From Planctomycetota bacterium (GTDB lineage: Bacteria; Planctomycetota; UBA1135; GCA-002686595), in the NCBI GenBank assembly GCA_020638875.1, contig JACKHS010000008.1, positions 1-64,000 on the forward strand: a DNA stretch of 64,000 nucleotides. Direction: 5' to 3'. Below are positions 17,869 to 26,207 of this stretch, piece by piece. The stretch's first letter is position 1, and each line of letters begins with the position of its first letter. The translations under genes were made by a program, and so were the position numbers. Under the pieces are notes generated by a model. The model was not told where the DNA came from, did not search any database, and worked only from the letters and a program-made list of their open reading frames with translations.

Positions 17869-20178
17869 CTACATGCGGAACTCGCCGCTCTTGGTGAAGG
17901 TGTTGCCTTCCTTGTCCTGCCAGACCCACTTCACCTTGACCTCGCCGCCCTTGGGCAGCGGGGCCAGCGGGTAGAAGACGATCAGGCCGGGCGCCGAGGT
18001 GTGGCGGTTGGAGCCGCCGTCCGCGATGTGGATCAGGCCCTCGACCTTCTGCCCGCGGATCTCGACCTGGCACTGGTAGGTCGACGGCTCGCCGTGCACG
18101 CCGCCGATGCCGAAGCGGTGCAGCGAGATCGGGTAGCCGACGACCTCGAGCCCGCCCTGGCCGTGCTTGGTCAGGAACTCCTTCAGCTCGGGGCCCAGGT
18201 CGGCGACCTTCACCGAGGTCGGCACTTCCTTGGCCGTGTTGTCGGGGTACATGCGCAGGCCGCCTTCGCCCGCCTCGGGTTGGCCGATGCCGCGCATGAC
18301 GTCCATCACGAGCACATCGTCCTGCACGTAGAGGCCGACGATGCGCAGCGTGTAGTTCAGCAGCACGTCGCGGTAGCCGGGGTAGTCGAGCCAGCGCCGG
18401 AAGCTGTCCTTGGGCTTCTTGGCGTCGGTGTCGACGATCGCCATCTGCGCGAACAGGTCGCCCAGGTGCGTGCCGCCGTCGAGGTCGATGTTCTCGTGCT
18501 GCTCGAGGTCGGGGCCGCGCTGGTCCTCGTGCGCCAGCAGGTACTCGACGTGCGAGCGGCAGCGGCCCGAGTAGTCCGAGCTCCAGGTGACCGGCGACAG
18601 GCCGCGCTCCTTGCGGGCCTCGTTCAGGTCGCCCAGCCAGTCCTTGACCTCCTTGGTCACGGCGCTGAGCGGCTCGGTGTTGTTGCGGATGGCCTTCAGC
18701 ACCGGGCTGGCCTCGGTCCAGAAGTCCTTCCACTCCTTCTCGAGCTGCTGGAGCGTGACGTCACCCTCCTCCTTGTTGAACTTCTCCTGCACGCGCAGGT
18801 ACGTGCCCTGGTCGCCGAGCTTGTCGAGGTCGTGCAGCAGGCCGGGATCCCGGCGCACCATGTAGTCCACGAACGACCAGGCCTTGATGCGCGCGTCGTC
18901 GGTGAACTTGTCGGCCTTGATCAGCGGGAGCTGGCCGGCCGGCGTCTCCTGGGTCAGGCGCCAGGCGCTCTCGACCGCCAGGTCCTTCCAGGTGTCCATG
19001 TTCGGCGAGTAGGCGTCGACGTCCTCCTCGCCCGTGCTCGTGCGCTGTTGCGTCTCGCGGTCGACGATGAACGCGCGGTTGTTGTTGAACATCATGCCCA
19101 CGACCGTGTGGCCGATGCCCTCGCGCAGCGCGACCGAGACGAAGCCCGAGGCGTCCTGCGCGACGTTGCGCACGGCGCCGTCCTCGACGCCCTTGGCGTT
19201 GTTCGGCGCCTGCAGGTCGATGAAGGCGCGGTGCTCGTTGTCGACGAGCGCGGTGCCGCGCGTCTGCTCGGTGATGAACTTGAGGCGCGCGTCGTCGCCG
19301 ATCAGCTCCTTGTTCGAGTTGACCACCTGGATGTAGGTGTTCTGGTCCTGGAAGAAGGCCCAGTCCGTGATCCAGCGGCGCGGGTCGAGGCTGAAGCGAT
19401 CCTCGTAGCCGCTGGCGACGGCCTCCATCACGCGCATGGCGCGCTCGCCCAGCACCGCGGCCTCCTTGAGCAGGTCCTCGTCGAAGTCACCGCGCACGAT
19501 GAAGTGCTCGGACTTGACGCTGATGTAGCTGACGTTGGCCTTGTCGAGCAGCGGGTTGCGGTTCGAGTCGGGCAGACGCTCGACCGGGTAGTCCTTGTGG
19601 GCCTCCTCGGCCACGGCGCGCTCGATCAGCTTCGAGCGCTCGTAGAGCTTCTGCTCGAGGTCGGTACCGCTGAGGCCGGCCACTTCCTTGTAGTCGAGGG
19701 CCTGCTGCGCGGTCTCGTTGTCCGGCTCGAAGCGGACGACCTTCTCGTAGTGCGGCCGCGACTTGTCGGTGCGCCCGGCCTTGTCGTACTCGGCCGCGAG
19801 CTTCATGTGCTCGCCGGCGACCTTGTGGGCCACGGCCTCCCACTTCTTCTTCAGGGCCTTGGCCTTGTTGACGTCGGGGTTGTCGTCCTTCGGGTACGGC
19901 TTGGCCTCGGGATCGGGGATCCACTTGCCCCCCTGTTGGATCTCGCCGAGCGCCTTGTGCGCGCTGGCGTTGTCCGGGTCGTACTCCGACAGGAGCATGA
20001 GCCAGATCTTCTTGGCGACCTTCGGGAAGCCCTGCTTGAAGGCGTCCTCGGCGTAGTCGTTGAGCGCCTTGGCGTTCTTCTCGCGCACGGACGCCTCGAG
20101 CTTGTCGAAGTTCTGAGCGGTCGCCGAGGGCGCGAAGAAGCAGAAGAGGAGGGAGAGCAGGAGGGCCCAGCGGAGCAT
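17869..20178 (-). CDS. Secreted TPR / degenerate metallopeptidase / CAP-domain protein
   Basis: This 769-residue protein has a signal peptide ('ALLLSLLFCFFAPSATAQ'). Residues about 25-175 form a helical TPR-like region ('AHKALGEIQ', 'HYEKVVRFEPDNETAQQALD'). The middle (about 225-490) resembles a gluzincin-type peptidase, but the HExxH motif reads R352-E353-G-I-G-H357, so the first zinc-binding histidine is missing. Residues about 545-680 resemble a CAP/SCP domain ('LNEARKERGLSPVTWSSDYSGRCRSHVEYL', 'HENI'). A beta-sandwich-like tail (about 690-769) ends the protein. The middle region aligns in style with the protein at 60118-61725. Activity is doubtful; binding or a structural role in the envelope is more likely. 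Confidence 0.78.
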   Translation of the reverse strand: MLRWALLLSLLFCFFAPSATAQNFDKLEASVREKNAKALNDYAEDAFKQGFPKVAKKIWLMLLSEYDPDNASAHKALGEIQQGGKWIPDPEAKPYPKDDNPDVNKAKALKKKWEAVAHKVAGEHMKLAAEYDKAGRTDKSRPHYEKVVRFEPDNETAQQALDYKEVAGLSGTDLEQKLYERSKLIERAVAEEAHKDYPVERLPDSNRNPLLDKANVSYISVKSEHFIVRGDFDEDLLKEAAVLGERAMRVMEAVASGYEDRFSLDPRRWITDWAFFQDQNTYIQVVNSNKELIGDDARLKFITEQTRGTALVDNEHRAFIDLQAPNNAKGVEDGAVRNVAQDASGFVSVALREGIGHTVVGMMFNNNRAFIVDRETQQRTSTGEEDVDAYSPNMDTWKDLAVESAWRLTQETPAGQLPLIKADKFTDDARIKAWSFVDYMVRRDPGLLHDLDKLGDQGTYLRVQEKFNKEEGDVTLQQLEKEWKDFWTEASPVLKAIRNNTEPLSAVTKEVKDWLGDLNEARKERGLSPVTWSSDYSGRCRSHVEYLLAHEDQRGPDLEQHENIDLDGGTHLGDLFAQMAIVDTDAKKPKDSFRRWLDYPGYRDVLLNYTLRIVGLYVQDDVLVMDVMRGIGQPEAGEGGLRMYPDNTAKEVPTSVKVADLGPELKEFLTKHGQGGLEVVGYPISLHRFGIGGVHGEPSTYQCQVEIRGQKVEGLIHIADGGSNRHTSAPGLIVFYPLAPLPKGGEVKVKWVWQDKEGNTFTKSGEFRM

Positions 20179-20274
20179 GGAGAGCACGAGGGTTGGGGTC
20201 GGGCGAGGGGGGCCTGTGGGACCCGGCATTCTCCACGCGCGCCGGGGCCGGCGCCACCCCCGCCGGGCCGCGAA

Positions 20275-22788
20275 TCAGCCCCCGTACTCCTCCGCGGGGT
20301 CTCCGACGCGCGCGCCGAGGTCGCGCCAGCGCGTCAAAGCCGGCGCGAGCGGCACGCCTTCGTCCGCGGTCAGCGCCGCGCCCGACTTCGTATCGCCTTC
20401 GTTCGACTTCGACGCGCCGGCGTCGCGCTCGCCCGCCAGCGCGCGCGCTTCGGCCAGCCAAGCGGCCGCGTCGTCGCGGCGGCCGGCGAGCCACGCGACG
20501 CGGCCCGCGAACCAGCGCGCCTCCACCGAGCGCGGGTTGAGCCGCGCGGCGTCGGCGAGGTGCGCGGCGGCGACGTCGAGCTCGTCCGCCAGCATCGCCA
20601 CCACGCCGAGCATCACCTGCGGCCGGCTCTCCTCGCCGTTGAGCTCGTGGCAGCGCTCGAAGGCCGCGCGCGCCGACGCCAGGTCGTCCAGCGTCGGGTC
20701 CCCGCCGGGCAGGCGCAGCATGCCGATCTGCATCCAGGCCTGACTGCTCTGCGGCTCGTAGTGCGCGCGCCGCTCGAAGGCCTGCAGCGCGAGGGCTTCG
20801 CGACCGAGGTGCGCCTCGCAGTTGCCGAGGTAGTACAGGCAGTCGCCGTGGCCGGGCCACAGCGCGAGCGCCTCGAGGTACGCCGCCGAGGCCGCCCGCA
20901 GGTCCCCCGCCAGACGCGCCTCGGTGCCGCGCTTGCGCGTCTCGAAGAAGCGCCGCTCGTCCTCGACGCGCGCGGGCCGCTCGACGTCGCGGGTCGCGCG
21001 GCCCGGGTAGGCCTCCACGCGCGGCGCGCTGCCGCGCTCCCAGGTCACGATCGAGCGCGTCAGGAAGGGCCCCGCGCGCTCGGTCGTCCCGTCCGGCCAG
21101 GTCACGCGCAGCTCGTCGACGAGGCGCGCGTCGCCGAGGCCGAAGGCCAGCTCGCCGACGGCGTGCTGCGAGAGGTAGGAGCCCTGCGTGCCGACCCAGT
21201 CGAGCCGCGCGCCGGCGCTCGTGACGAGCTCGACGCGCGCGCCCAGCGCGAAGCGATCGCCGCTCGGCTGGCGCAGGCGCACCCGCAGCGCGGGCCGCGC
21301 GTCGCCGCCGTCGTTGCGCAGCAGCGCCGCCGCGCCGCCGTGGCGCACCACGACGAGGTCCTCGTCGCCGTCGAGGTCGTAGTCGAACGTCGCCGCGCCG
21401 CGCGCGACCCACGGCTCGCGCCAGAAGTCGCCGCTCACGGCGCCGACCTCGTGGAAGTAGTGCCGCGGGTCGGTCGCGTGCCAGAAGAGCTGCGGCCGCA
21501 TCGGCTCGAGCTCGCGCGGGCGCGCTTCGAGCGGGATCGTGTGGCCGTTGACGACGAAGAGGTCGAGCCAGCCGTCGTTGTCGTAGTCGAAGAAGCGCGT
21601 GCCCCACCCGACCCGGTCGAGCGCGGTGTGGCCGAGCCCCACGCGGTCGGCGTCGTCGAAGAACAGCGGCGGCCCCGGGTCGCCCGCGGCGCGCGGCTTC
21701 TGGCTGTAGAGCGCGTTCTCCTGCGCGATCCAGTGCGTGATGAACAGGTCGACGTCGCGATCGCCGTCGTAGTCGGCCGCCGCGAGCCCCATCGCGCCGC
21801 GGTAGTCGCCCACCAGCGCCTGCGCCGTGACGTCGCGGAAGCCGCCCGCGCCGTCGCCCAGGAAGAGCGCGTTGTCCGACACGTCGTTGGCCACGTACAG
21901 GTCCGCCGCGCCGTCGCCGTCGACGTCGCAGAAGGTCACGCCCAGGCCGCGGCCCTGCGCGTCCGCGACGCCGCGCTCGGCGGCCACGTCGCGGAAGGTC
22001 CCGTCCCCGCGGTTCTCGAGCAGCAGGTTCGCGGCGGGCTCGAAGGCCGAAGGGTTGAGCTGGGCGGGAAGGACGCGGCCGTACTGCGAGCCCGATTCGC
22101 CCGCGGCGCCGACGCTCGCGTCGTAGCGCACGTAGTCGCACACGTACAGGTCGACGTCGCCGTCGCGGTCCATGTCGGCCGCGCCGATGCCGGTCCAGAA
22201 GCCCTCGAAGGCGGCCACGCCGGCGGCCTCCGAGACGTCGCTGAAGCGCGCGCCGCCGTCGTTGCGGTACAGCCGGCAGCGCGGGTAGCTCGTGACGAAC
22301 AGGTCGAGGTCGGCGTCGCCGTCCACGTCGACGAAGGCCGCGCCGTTGCCGAGCGCGACCAGGTCGATGCCGCTCGTCGCGGTCACGTCGCGGAAGCCCT
22401 CCGGTCCGCCGAGGAAGAGCCGCGAGCGATTGGCCTCGTCGTCGGCGCCCTGCGCCGCGAGGTTGACCAGGAACGCGTCGACCCAGCCGTCGCCGTCGAC
22501 GTCCCCGAGCGCGACCCCGCTGCCCATGTCCTCGGTCAGCAGGTTGCGCCGCTCCCCGGGGAAGTGGCGGAAGACGAGCCCCGCGCGGCGGGCCACTTCG
22601 CTGAAGACGACGCGCGGGTGGTCGGCGGGCACGTCGACCGCGAGCGTGTCGACGATGCCCTCCGTCCGCTCGCCGGCCTCGTAGCGCGCCTCGCGCTGGC
22701 GCAGGAGCTGCGCGAGCGCCACGGCCGCCAGGACCAGCGCGGCGCCGACGGCCAGGGCGGTCTTGCGGCGCCGACGCAGCAGCCTCAC
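20275..22788 (-). CDS. FG-GAP/VCBS repeat protein with ASPIC/UnbV domain and C-terminal TPRs
   Basis: This 837-residue protein starts at a GTG that overlaps the previous stop (GTGA at 22785-22788). An N-terminal membrane anchor ('ALAVGAALVLAAVALA') is followed by calcium-binding FG-GAP/VCBS repeats ('GDVDGDGWVDAFLVN', 'VDVDGDADLDLFVTSY', 'ADYDGDRDVDLFITHW'), which form a seven-bladed propeller. An ASPIC/UnbV-type domain ('LDWVGTQGSYLSQHAVGELAFGLG..DELRVTWPDG') covers about 510-600. The last 230 residues are TPR-like. The family occurs widely in Planctomycetota next to multihaem cytochromes, as here. It is probably an extracytoplasmic scaffold or assembly factor for the upstream cytochrome; the exact role is unknown. 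Confidence 0.88.
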   Translation of the reverse strand: MRLLRRRRKTALAVGAALVLAAVALAQLLRQREARYEAGERTEGIVDTLAVDVPADHPRVVFSEVARRAGLVFRHFPGERRNLLTEDMGSGVALGDVDGDGWVDAFLVNLAAQGADDEANRSRLFLGGPEGFRDVTATSGIDLVALGNGAAFVDVDGDADLDLFVTSYPRCRLYRNDGGARFSDVSEAAGVAAFEGFWTGIGAADMDRDGDVDLYVCDYVRYDASVGAAGESGSQYGRVLPAQLNPSAFEPAANLLLENRGDGTFRDVAAERGVADAQGRGLGVTFCDVDGDGAADLYVANDVSDNALFLGDGAGGFRDVTAQALVGDYRGAMGLAAADYDGDRDVDLFITHWIAQENALYSQKPRAAGDPGPPLFFDDADRVGLGHTALDRVGWGTRFFDYDNDGWLDLFVVNGHTIPLEARPRELEPMRPQLFWHATDPRHYFHEVGAVSGDFWREPWVARGAATFDYDLDGDEDLVVVRHGGAAALLRNDGGDARPALRVRLRQPSGDRFALGARVELVTSAGARLDWVGTQGSYLSQHAVGELAFGLGDARLVDELRVTWPDGTTERAGPFLTRSIVTWERGSAPRVEAYPGRATRDVERPARVEDERRFFETRKRGTEARLAGDLRAASAAYLEALALWPGHGDCLYYLGNCEAHLGREALALQAFERRAHYEPQSSQAWMQIGMLRLPGGDPTLDDLASARAAFERCHELNGEESRPQVMLGVVAMLADELDVAAAHLADAARLNPRSVEARWFAGRVAWLAGRRDDAAAWLAEARALAGERDAGASKSNEGDTKSGAALTADEGVPLAPALTRWRDLGARVGDPAEEYGG

Positions 22789-24872
22789 AGGCCCTTGCCC
22801 TCCGTGCCGCCGTCCAGCGCGATCTGCGCGTGCGCGCTCGAGAGCTCGGTGACCGTCGCGGCCAGCCCGGCGTCCTCGCCGAAGGCGAAGTTCAGCAGGT
22901 ACTGGTCGAACTTGCGGTAGTTCAGGCGCGCGTGCACCTCGAGCGGGCCGCGCAGGCCGCCGGGCAGGTCGAAGGCGACGCGCTCGCCGACGGCCGGCGC
23001 CTCGCCGTGCGGCGTCTGGCCCGAGCAGTCGAAGCTGAAGCTCGCGACCTCCTCCGAGCCGGGGAACAGCGAGCGCTTGAAGCGCACGCCGACCATCTCC
23101 CACAGGTTGTGACGGTCGATCAGGTTGCCGTAGCGGTCGATGGGCTCGGCCTTGAACATGAAGGAGCCCGTCTGGATGAAGTTGCGCTCGTCGCGCTTGC
23201 CGGTCTCGAACACCACGCGCCCGTCGGCGTCGGTGACGTCGAGCTCGATCCACGCCTGGATGATGTCGAGCGGGCCGGTCGGGAAGTCGTGGCCGACCTT
23301 GTTGTTGACGATGCGCACGCGCACCGCGACCTCCTCGCCGGCGCGCGCCGACGCCGGCACCTCGAGCTCGATCGGCACCGCGGGTCCGTCGGTCCACTTG
23401 AAGTCGATCTCGGGCACGTCGTACTCGCCCCGCAGCCAGCGCTCGACGTCCGCCACGTGCTGCGCGTGACCCGGCAGGTCCATGATCGCGGGGATGTACT
23501 GGTTGGCGCCGAGGAAGCTGTGCGAGCGGTGCTTGCCGTCGTCCGCGCTGCGGTTGGCGTCGGCGAGGTCGCCGGCGGCCGGGTCGTGCGAGTCCTTGAG
23601 CGGCATGTGGCACTCGCGGCACTCGATGGTGCGCTCGGGGCTGTCGGGCCGGTGCCAGCGGCTCGCCTTCCAGTTGTCGAACTGGTTCTGGAGCTGCACC
23701 CAGCCGACCTCGTTGACCTCCTCGTCGATGAACTGCTTGTGGCAGGCGGCGCAGAACTCGGGCGTCTTGAACATGCGGCGCGAGAGGGTCTCGACGTGCC
23801 GCTGCGGGTAGGCGCGGATCAGGAACTCCGACAGGAAGCCGGCCACCGGCCCGTCGCGCAGCTCCCACACGTAACGCTCGGGCTGCGCCATCACGTAGTT
23901 CGCGTTGCCGGCCACGTCGGTCTTCTGGATCGCGTGGCAGGCCAGGCACGAGATGCCCTCCTGGTAGCCGGACAGCCCGGTGAGGTCGTCCACGCCGATG
24001 TTCTTCGTGCCCGAGAACAGCGAGATCGGGTCGTGGCAGCCGCCGCAGTAGCGCGTCGTCACCGCGCCGTTCTGCTGCGCCATGACCGACTGGATCTTCT
24101 GGAAGCCCACGTCCATCGAGGCGTAGCGGTGCGCGCTGGGCAGCCACTCCTCGTAGATCTGCTGGTGGCAGCCGGAGGTGCCGCAGGACTCGGAGCCGGC
24201 CAGGCTGCGCGGGTCGAAGGCGCCGCCGCTGGCGGTCATCGCGAGGCTGGGCGAGAAGGGCGTGGCGCCCTCGTAGGGCGTCAGCTCGTAGTCGGTCGGG
24301 AACTCGTTCGTGAAGCTCACCGGCCGCAGGACGAGCGTCAGCGCGCCCGTGACGAGCAGCAGGCCGGCGCTGCTCCCCAGGGTGAGGGCGCTGAAGCCGC
24401 GCGCCGCGCGGGCCAGCTCGCCGCCGGCCTCGCGCTTGCGCAGGACGAGCGCGACGAGGTGCGCGCCGAACAGCAACACGATGCCGAAGGTCGTGACGAC
24501 GTGGACGGTGCGCCACAGGTACTCGATGCGCGTGCCGAAGGCGCTCTGCCAGGTGAGCACGACGCCCGAGACGCTGCAGGCGAGCGTCATCAGCGCCGCG
24601 CCGTAGCCGGAGAACTTCACGTGCGTGAGCGGGAAGTCCCAGTAGGCGCGGACGTGCCGCACCGCGTAGACGAGGAAGGGCGCCAGGAACAGCAGCCCGA
24701 CGAGCGTGTGCAGCACGACCGAGTGCTGCGCGAAGACGCCGAACGGCAGCAGGTAGATCACGAGCCCCGAGAGGGTCAGGTAGAGCAGCCCCCCCGTGAC
24801 CCAGCGACCGCCGCGGTCGCGCCATCCGGCCAGGCGCTGGTCGTTCCACTCTTCGCTCGAACGCTTGCTCAT
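22785..24872 (-). CDS. Multihaem cytochrome c with N-terminal cytochrome b-like membrane domain
   Basis: This 695-residue protein has at least four membrane helices in residues about 25-205, with histidines suited to haem b ('SVVLHTLVG', 'RTVHVVTTFG', 'FGAHLVALV'). The periplasmic part carries four CxxCH haem motifs (CGGCH, CLACH, CAACH, CRECH) and one CxxxxCH ('CGTSGCHQQIYEEW'). It ends with a beta-rich domain ('RVRIVNNKVGHDFPTG') found in many planctomycete multihaem proteins. It probably moves electrons between the quinone pool and a periplasmic partner. A GAGGAG ribosome-binding site lies seven bases before the ATG. The downstream ASPIC gene is coupled by GTGA. Confidence 0.9.
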   Translation of the reverse strand: MSKRSSEEWNDQRLAGWRDRGGRWVTGGLLYLTLSGLVIYLLPFGVFAQHSVVLHTLVGLLFLAPFLVYAVRHVRAYWDFPLTHVKFSGYGAALMTLACSVSGVVLTWQSAFGTRIEYLWRTVHVVTTFGIVLLFGAHLVALVLRKREAGGELARAARGFSALTLGSSAGLLLVTGALTLVLRPVSFTNEFPTDYELTPYEGATPFSPSLAMTASGGAFDPRSLAGSESCGTSGCHQQIYEEWLPSAHRYASMDVGFQKIQSVMAQQNGAVTTRYCGGCHDPISLFSGTKNIGVDDLTGLSGYQEGISCLACHAIQKTDVAGNANYVMAQPERYVWELRDGPVAGFLSEFLIRAYPQRHVETLSRRMFKTPEFCAACHKQFIDEEVNEVGWVQLQNQFDNWKASRWHRPDSPERTIECRECHMPLKDSHDPAAGDLADANRSADDGKHRSHSFLGANQYIPAIMDLPGHAQHVADVERWLRGEYDVPEIDFKWTDGPAVPIELEVPASARAGEEVAVRVRIVNNKVGHDFPTGPLDIIQAWIELDVTDADGRVVFETGKRDERNFIQTGSFMFKAEPIDRYGNLIDRHNLWEMVGVRFKRSLFPGSEEVASFSFDCSGQTPHGEAPAVGERVAFDLPGGLRGPLEVHARLNYRKFDQYLLNFAFGEDAGLAATVTELSSAHAQIALDGGTEGKGL

Positions 24873-24991
24873 CACGGGCTCCTCGTGGGTGCGGGACGTC
24901 GTCGTCCGCAAAGCATACCCGCAACTCTGGAAAGCGCCGGGGACGGCGTGCCTCCACCTCGACTCGCCCCGTGGGACCCCCCGGAACGGGC

Positions 24992-25028
24992 CGCGCCGCG
25001 CCCCGGAGCGGCTCCGGGGCGCGGCGCG
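24992..25028 (-). terminator. Perfect 18-bp inverted repeat
   Basis: CGCGCCGCGCCCCGGAGC (24992-25009) pairs with its complement at 25011-25028 around a one-base centre. It lies 39 bases past the stop of the phosphatase-cytochrome gene, between it and the multihaem cytochrome gene. It is probably a strong terminator, which would separate the two into different transcripts. Confidence 0.7.
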
Positions 25029-25066
25029 CGTGCGGGGCGGCGCCCCCATGGGGCGCCCGGGCGGGA

Positions 25067-26098
25067 CTAGTGGTCGCGGTAGGCCTTGTGGCAGGCGCTG
25101 CAGTCGGCCTTGAGGGCCAGGAAGGTCTGCACGGCCCGCTCGCCCGAGCCCGCGTCGCCGCCGCGCGCGGCGCGCAGCTCGTCCACCAGGCGGCTGGAGA
25201 GGTCGCGCGACTCGGCGAACCAGTCGCGCAGGTCCTGCGGCCCGCGCTTGACCTCGCTCAGGTCGACGGACTGCGCGAAGGCGTCCTTGATGATCTCGGC
25301 CTCGTTGAGCGCGTCGATGTCCGGGTGTTCGGGGTCGAGCGCCCAGGCGCGGTCGCTGAGCAGCGCCAGGTTGTCGTGGGCGCGCGAGAGGGCCACCATC
25401 ACCCCCACCAGGCCCTGGGCGCGGTGCTGGGACTCGAAGTCGAACGCGTAGGCCGCGGTGGCCTCCGGGCTCGGCATCGAGCCCTCGGCGATGACCTCGT
25501 AGAGGCCCTCGTACTTGGAGGAGGTGCCGCTCCACTGCCGCATCTCGGCCAGCGCCTTCTCGCGCGGCACGCCGTCGAGCACGATGCGGCCCACGGCCGC
25601 GCCGGCCGGACCGCGGTGCTTGCCGTGGAAGCAGTGCACGTAGAACGGCCCTTCGAGCTCGCGGAAGGTCTTGGCGAGGCGCAGGCGCTCGTCCTCGCTG
25701 ATGCCGCGGTACTGGATCGGCACGTGCACGTAGCGGATGCCGTACTTGGCGGCCTCCTCGACGTCGGGCGCCTTGCCGTCGACGGAGACGATGGTCTTCA
25801 CGCCCATGCGCTGCAGCATCTCGAAGGCCTCGTCGCCGTGCGGCTCGGAGCCGGACACGATCGAGTGGCTGAGGTGGAAGACGTTGTGCAGACCGGGGCC
25901 CTCCTCGGGCTCCTGCGCCTCGAGCTCGACCTGGCCGGCGAAGTCGTAGCAGGTGCCCTCGATGTCGAGCGGCGGTGCGATCTCGGGCGCGTACGCGGCC
26001 CGCGACTCCTGCGGCGGCGCGGCGTCGTCGGCCGAGCGGCAGGCGGCGGGCAGCAGGAGGGCGAGGAGCAGCGCGGTGCGGTAGCGAGGAAGCGTCAT
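25067..26098 (-). CDS. Lipoprotein fusing a dual-specificity-type phosphatase domain to cytochrome c'
   Basis: This 343-residue protein has a lipobox 'LLPAAC' (C20). Residues about 70-200 look like a cysteine-dependent protein phosphatase: 'HSIVSGSEPHGDEAFEMLQRMGVKTIVS' at the N-terminal strand and the P-loop C156-F-H-G-K-H-R162 ('VHCFHGKHRGPAG'), a CX5R match. Residues about 215-343 are a four-helix cytochrome c' unit with the single haem motif C333-S-A-C336-H337 near the C-terminus. Combining a phosphatase P-loop with a haem domain suggests redox- or ligand-controlled activity in the periplasm. The neighbouring multihaem cytochrome is on the same strand. It has its own promoter at 26164-26192. 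Confidence 0.87.
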   Translation of the reverse strand: MTLPRYRTALLLALLLPAACRSADDAAPPQESRAAYAPEIAPPLDIEGTCYDFAGQVELEAQEPEEGPGLHNVFHLSHSIVSGSEPHGDEAFEMLQRMGVKTIVSVDGKAPDVEEAAKYGIRYVHVPIQYRGISEDERLRLAKTFRELEGPFYVHCFHGKHRGPAGAAVGRIVLDGVPREKALAEMRQWSGTSSKYEGLYEVIAEGSMPSPEATAAYAFDFESQHRAQGLVGVMVALSRAHDNLALLSDRAWALDPEHPDIDALNEAEIIKDAFAQSVDLSEVKRGPQDLRDWFAESRDLSSRLVDELRAARGGDAGSGERAVQTFLALKADCSACHKAYRDH

Positions 26099-26163
26099 GG
26101 ATCGGCGTCGGGGGTCGGGCCGGAGGGCCGGCGCAAGGGGGGGCGCCCCCCTTAGCGCCGACA

Positions 26164-26192
26164 GGGATACCCTCCTACACCGCGCGGGCCAA
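26164..26192 (-). promoter_or_regulatory. Promoter of the phosphatase-cytochrome c' gene
   Basis: Read on the minus strand, TTGGCC (26192-26187), a 17-base spacer and TATCCC (26169-26164) lie 65 bases before the ATG at 26098. It overlaps the end of the FG-GAP gene's 3' flank. Confidence 0.6.
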
Positions 26193-26207
26193 GCCTCGCG
26201 CCGGGCT

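Noticed and set aside
18001..22920. A 1,639-codon open frame on the plus strand opposite the cytochrome and CAP genes
   Set aside because: Its translation is low-complexity (rich in R, A, V, L) with no domain; the minus-strand frames have clear motifs. Long antisense frames are expected at this GC content.
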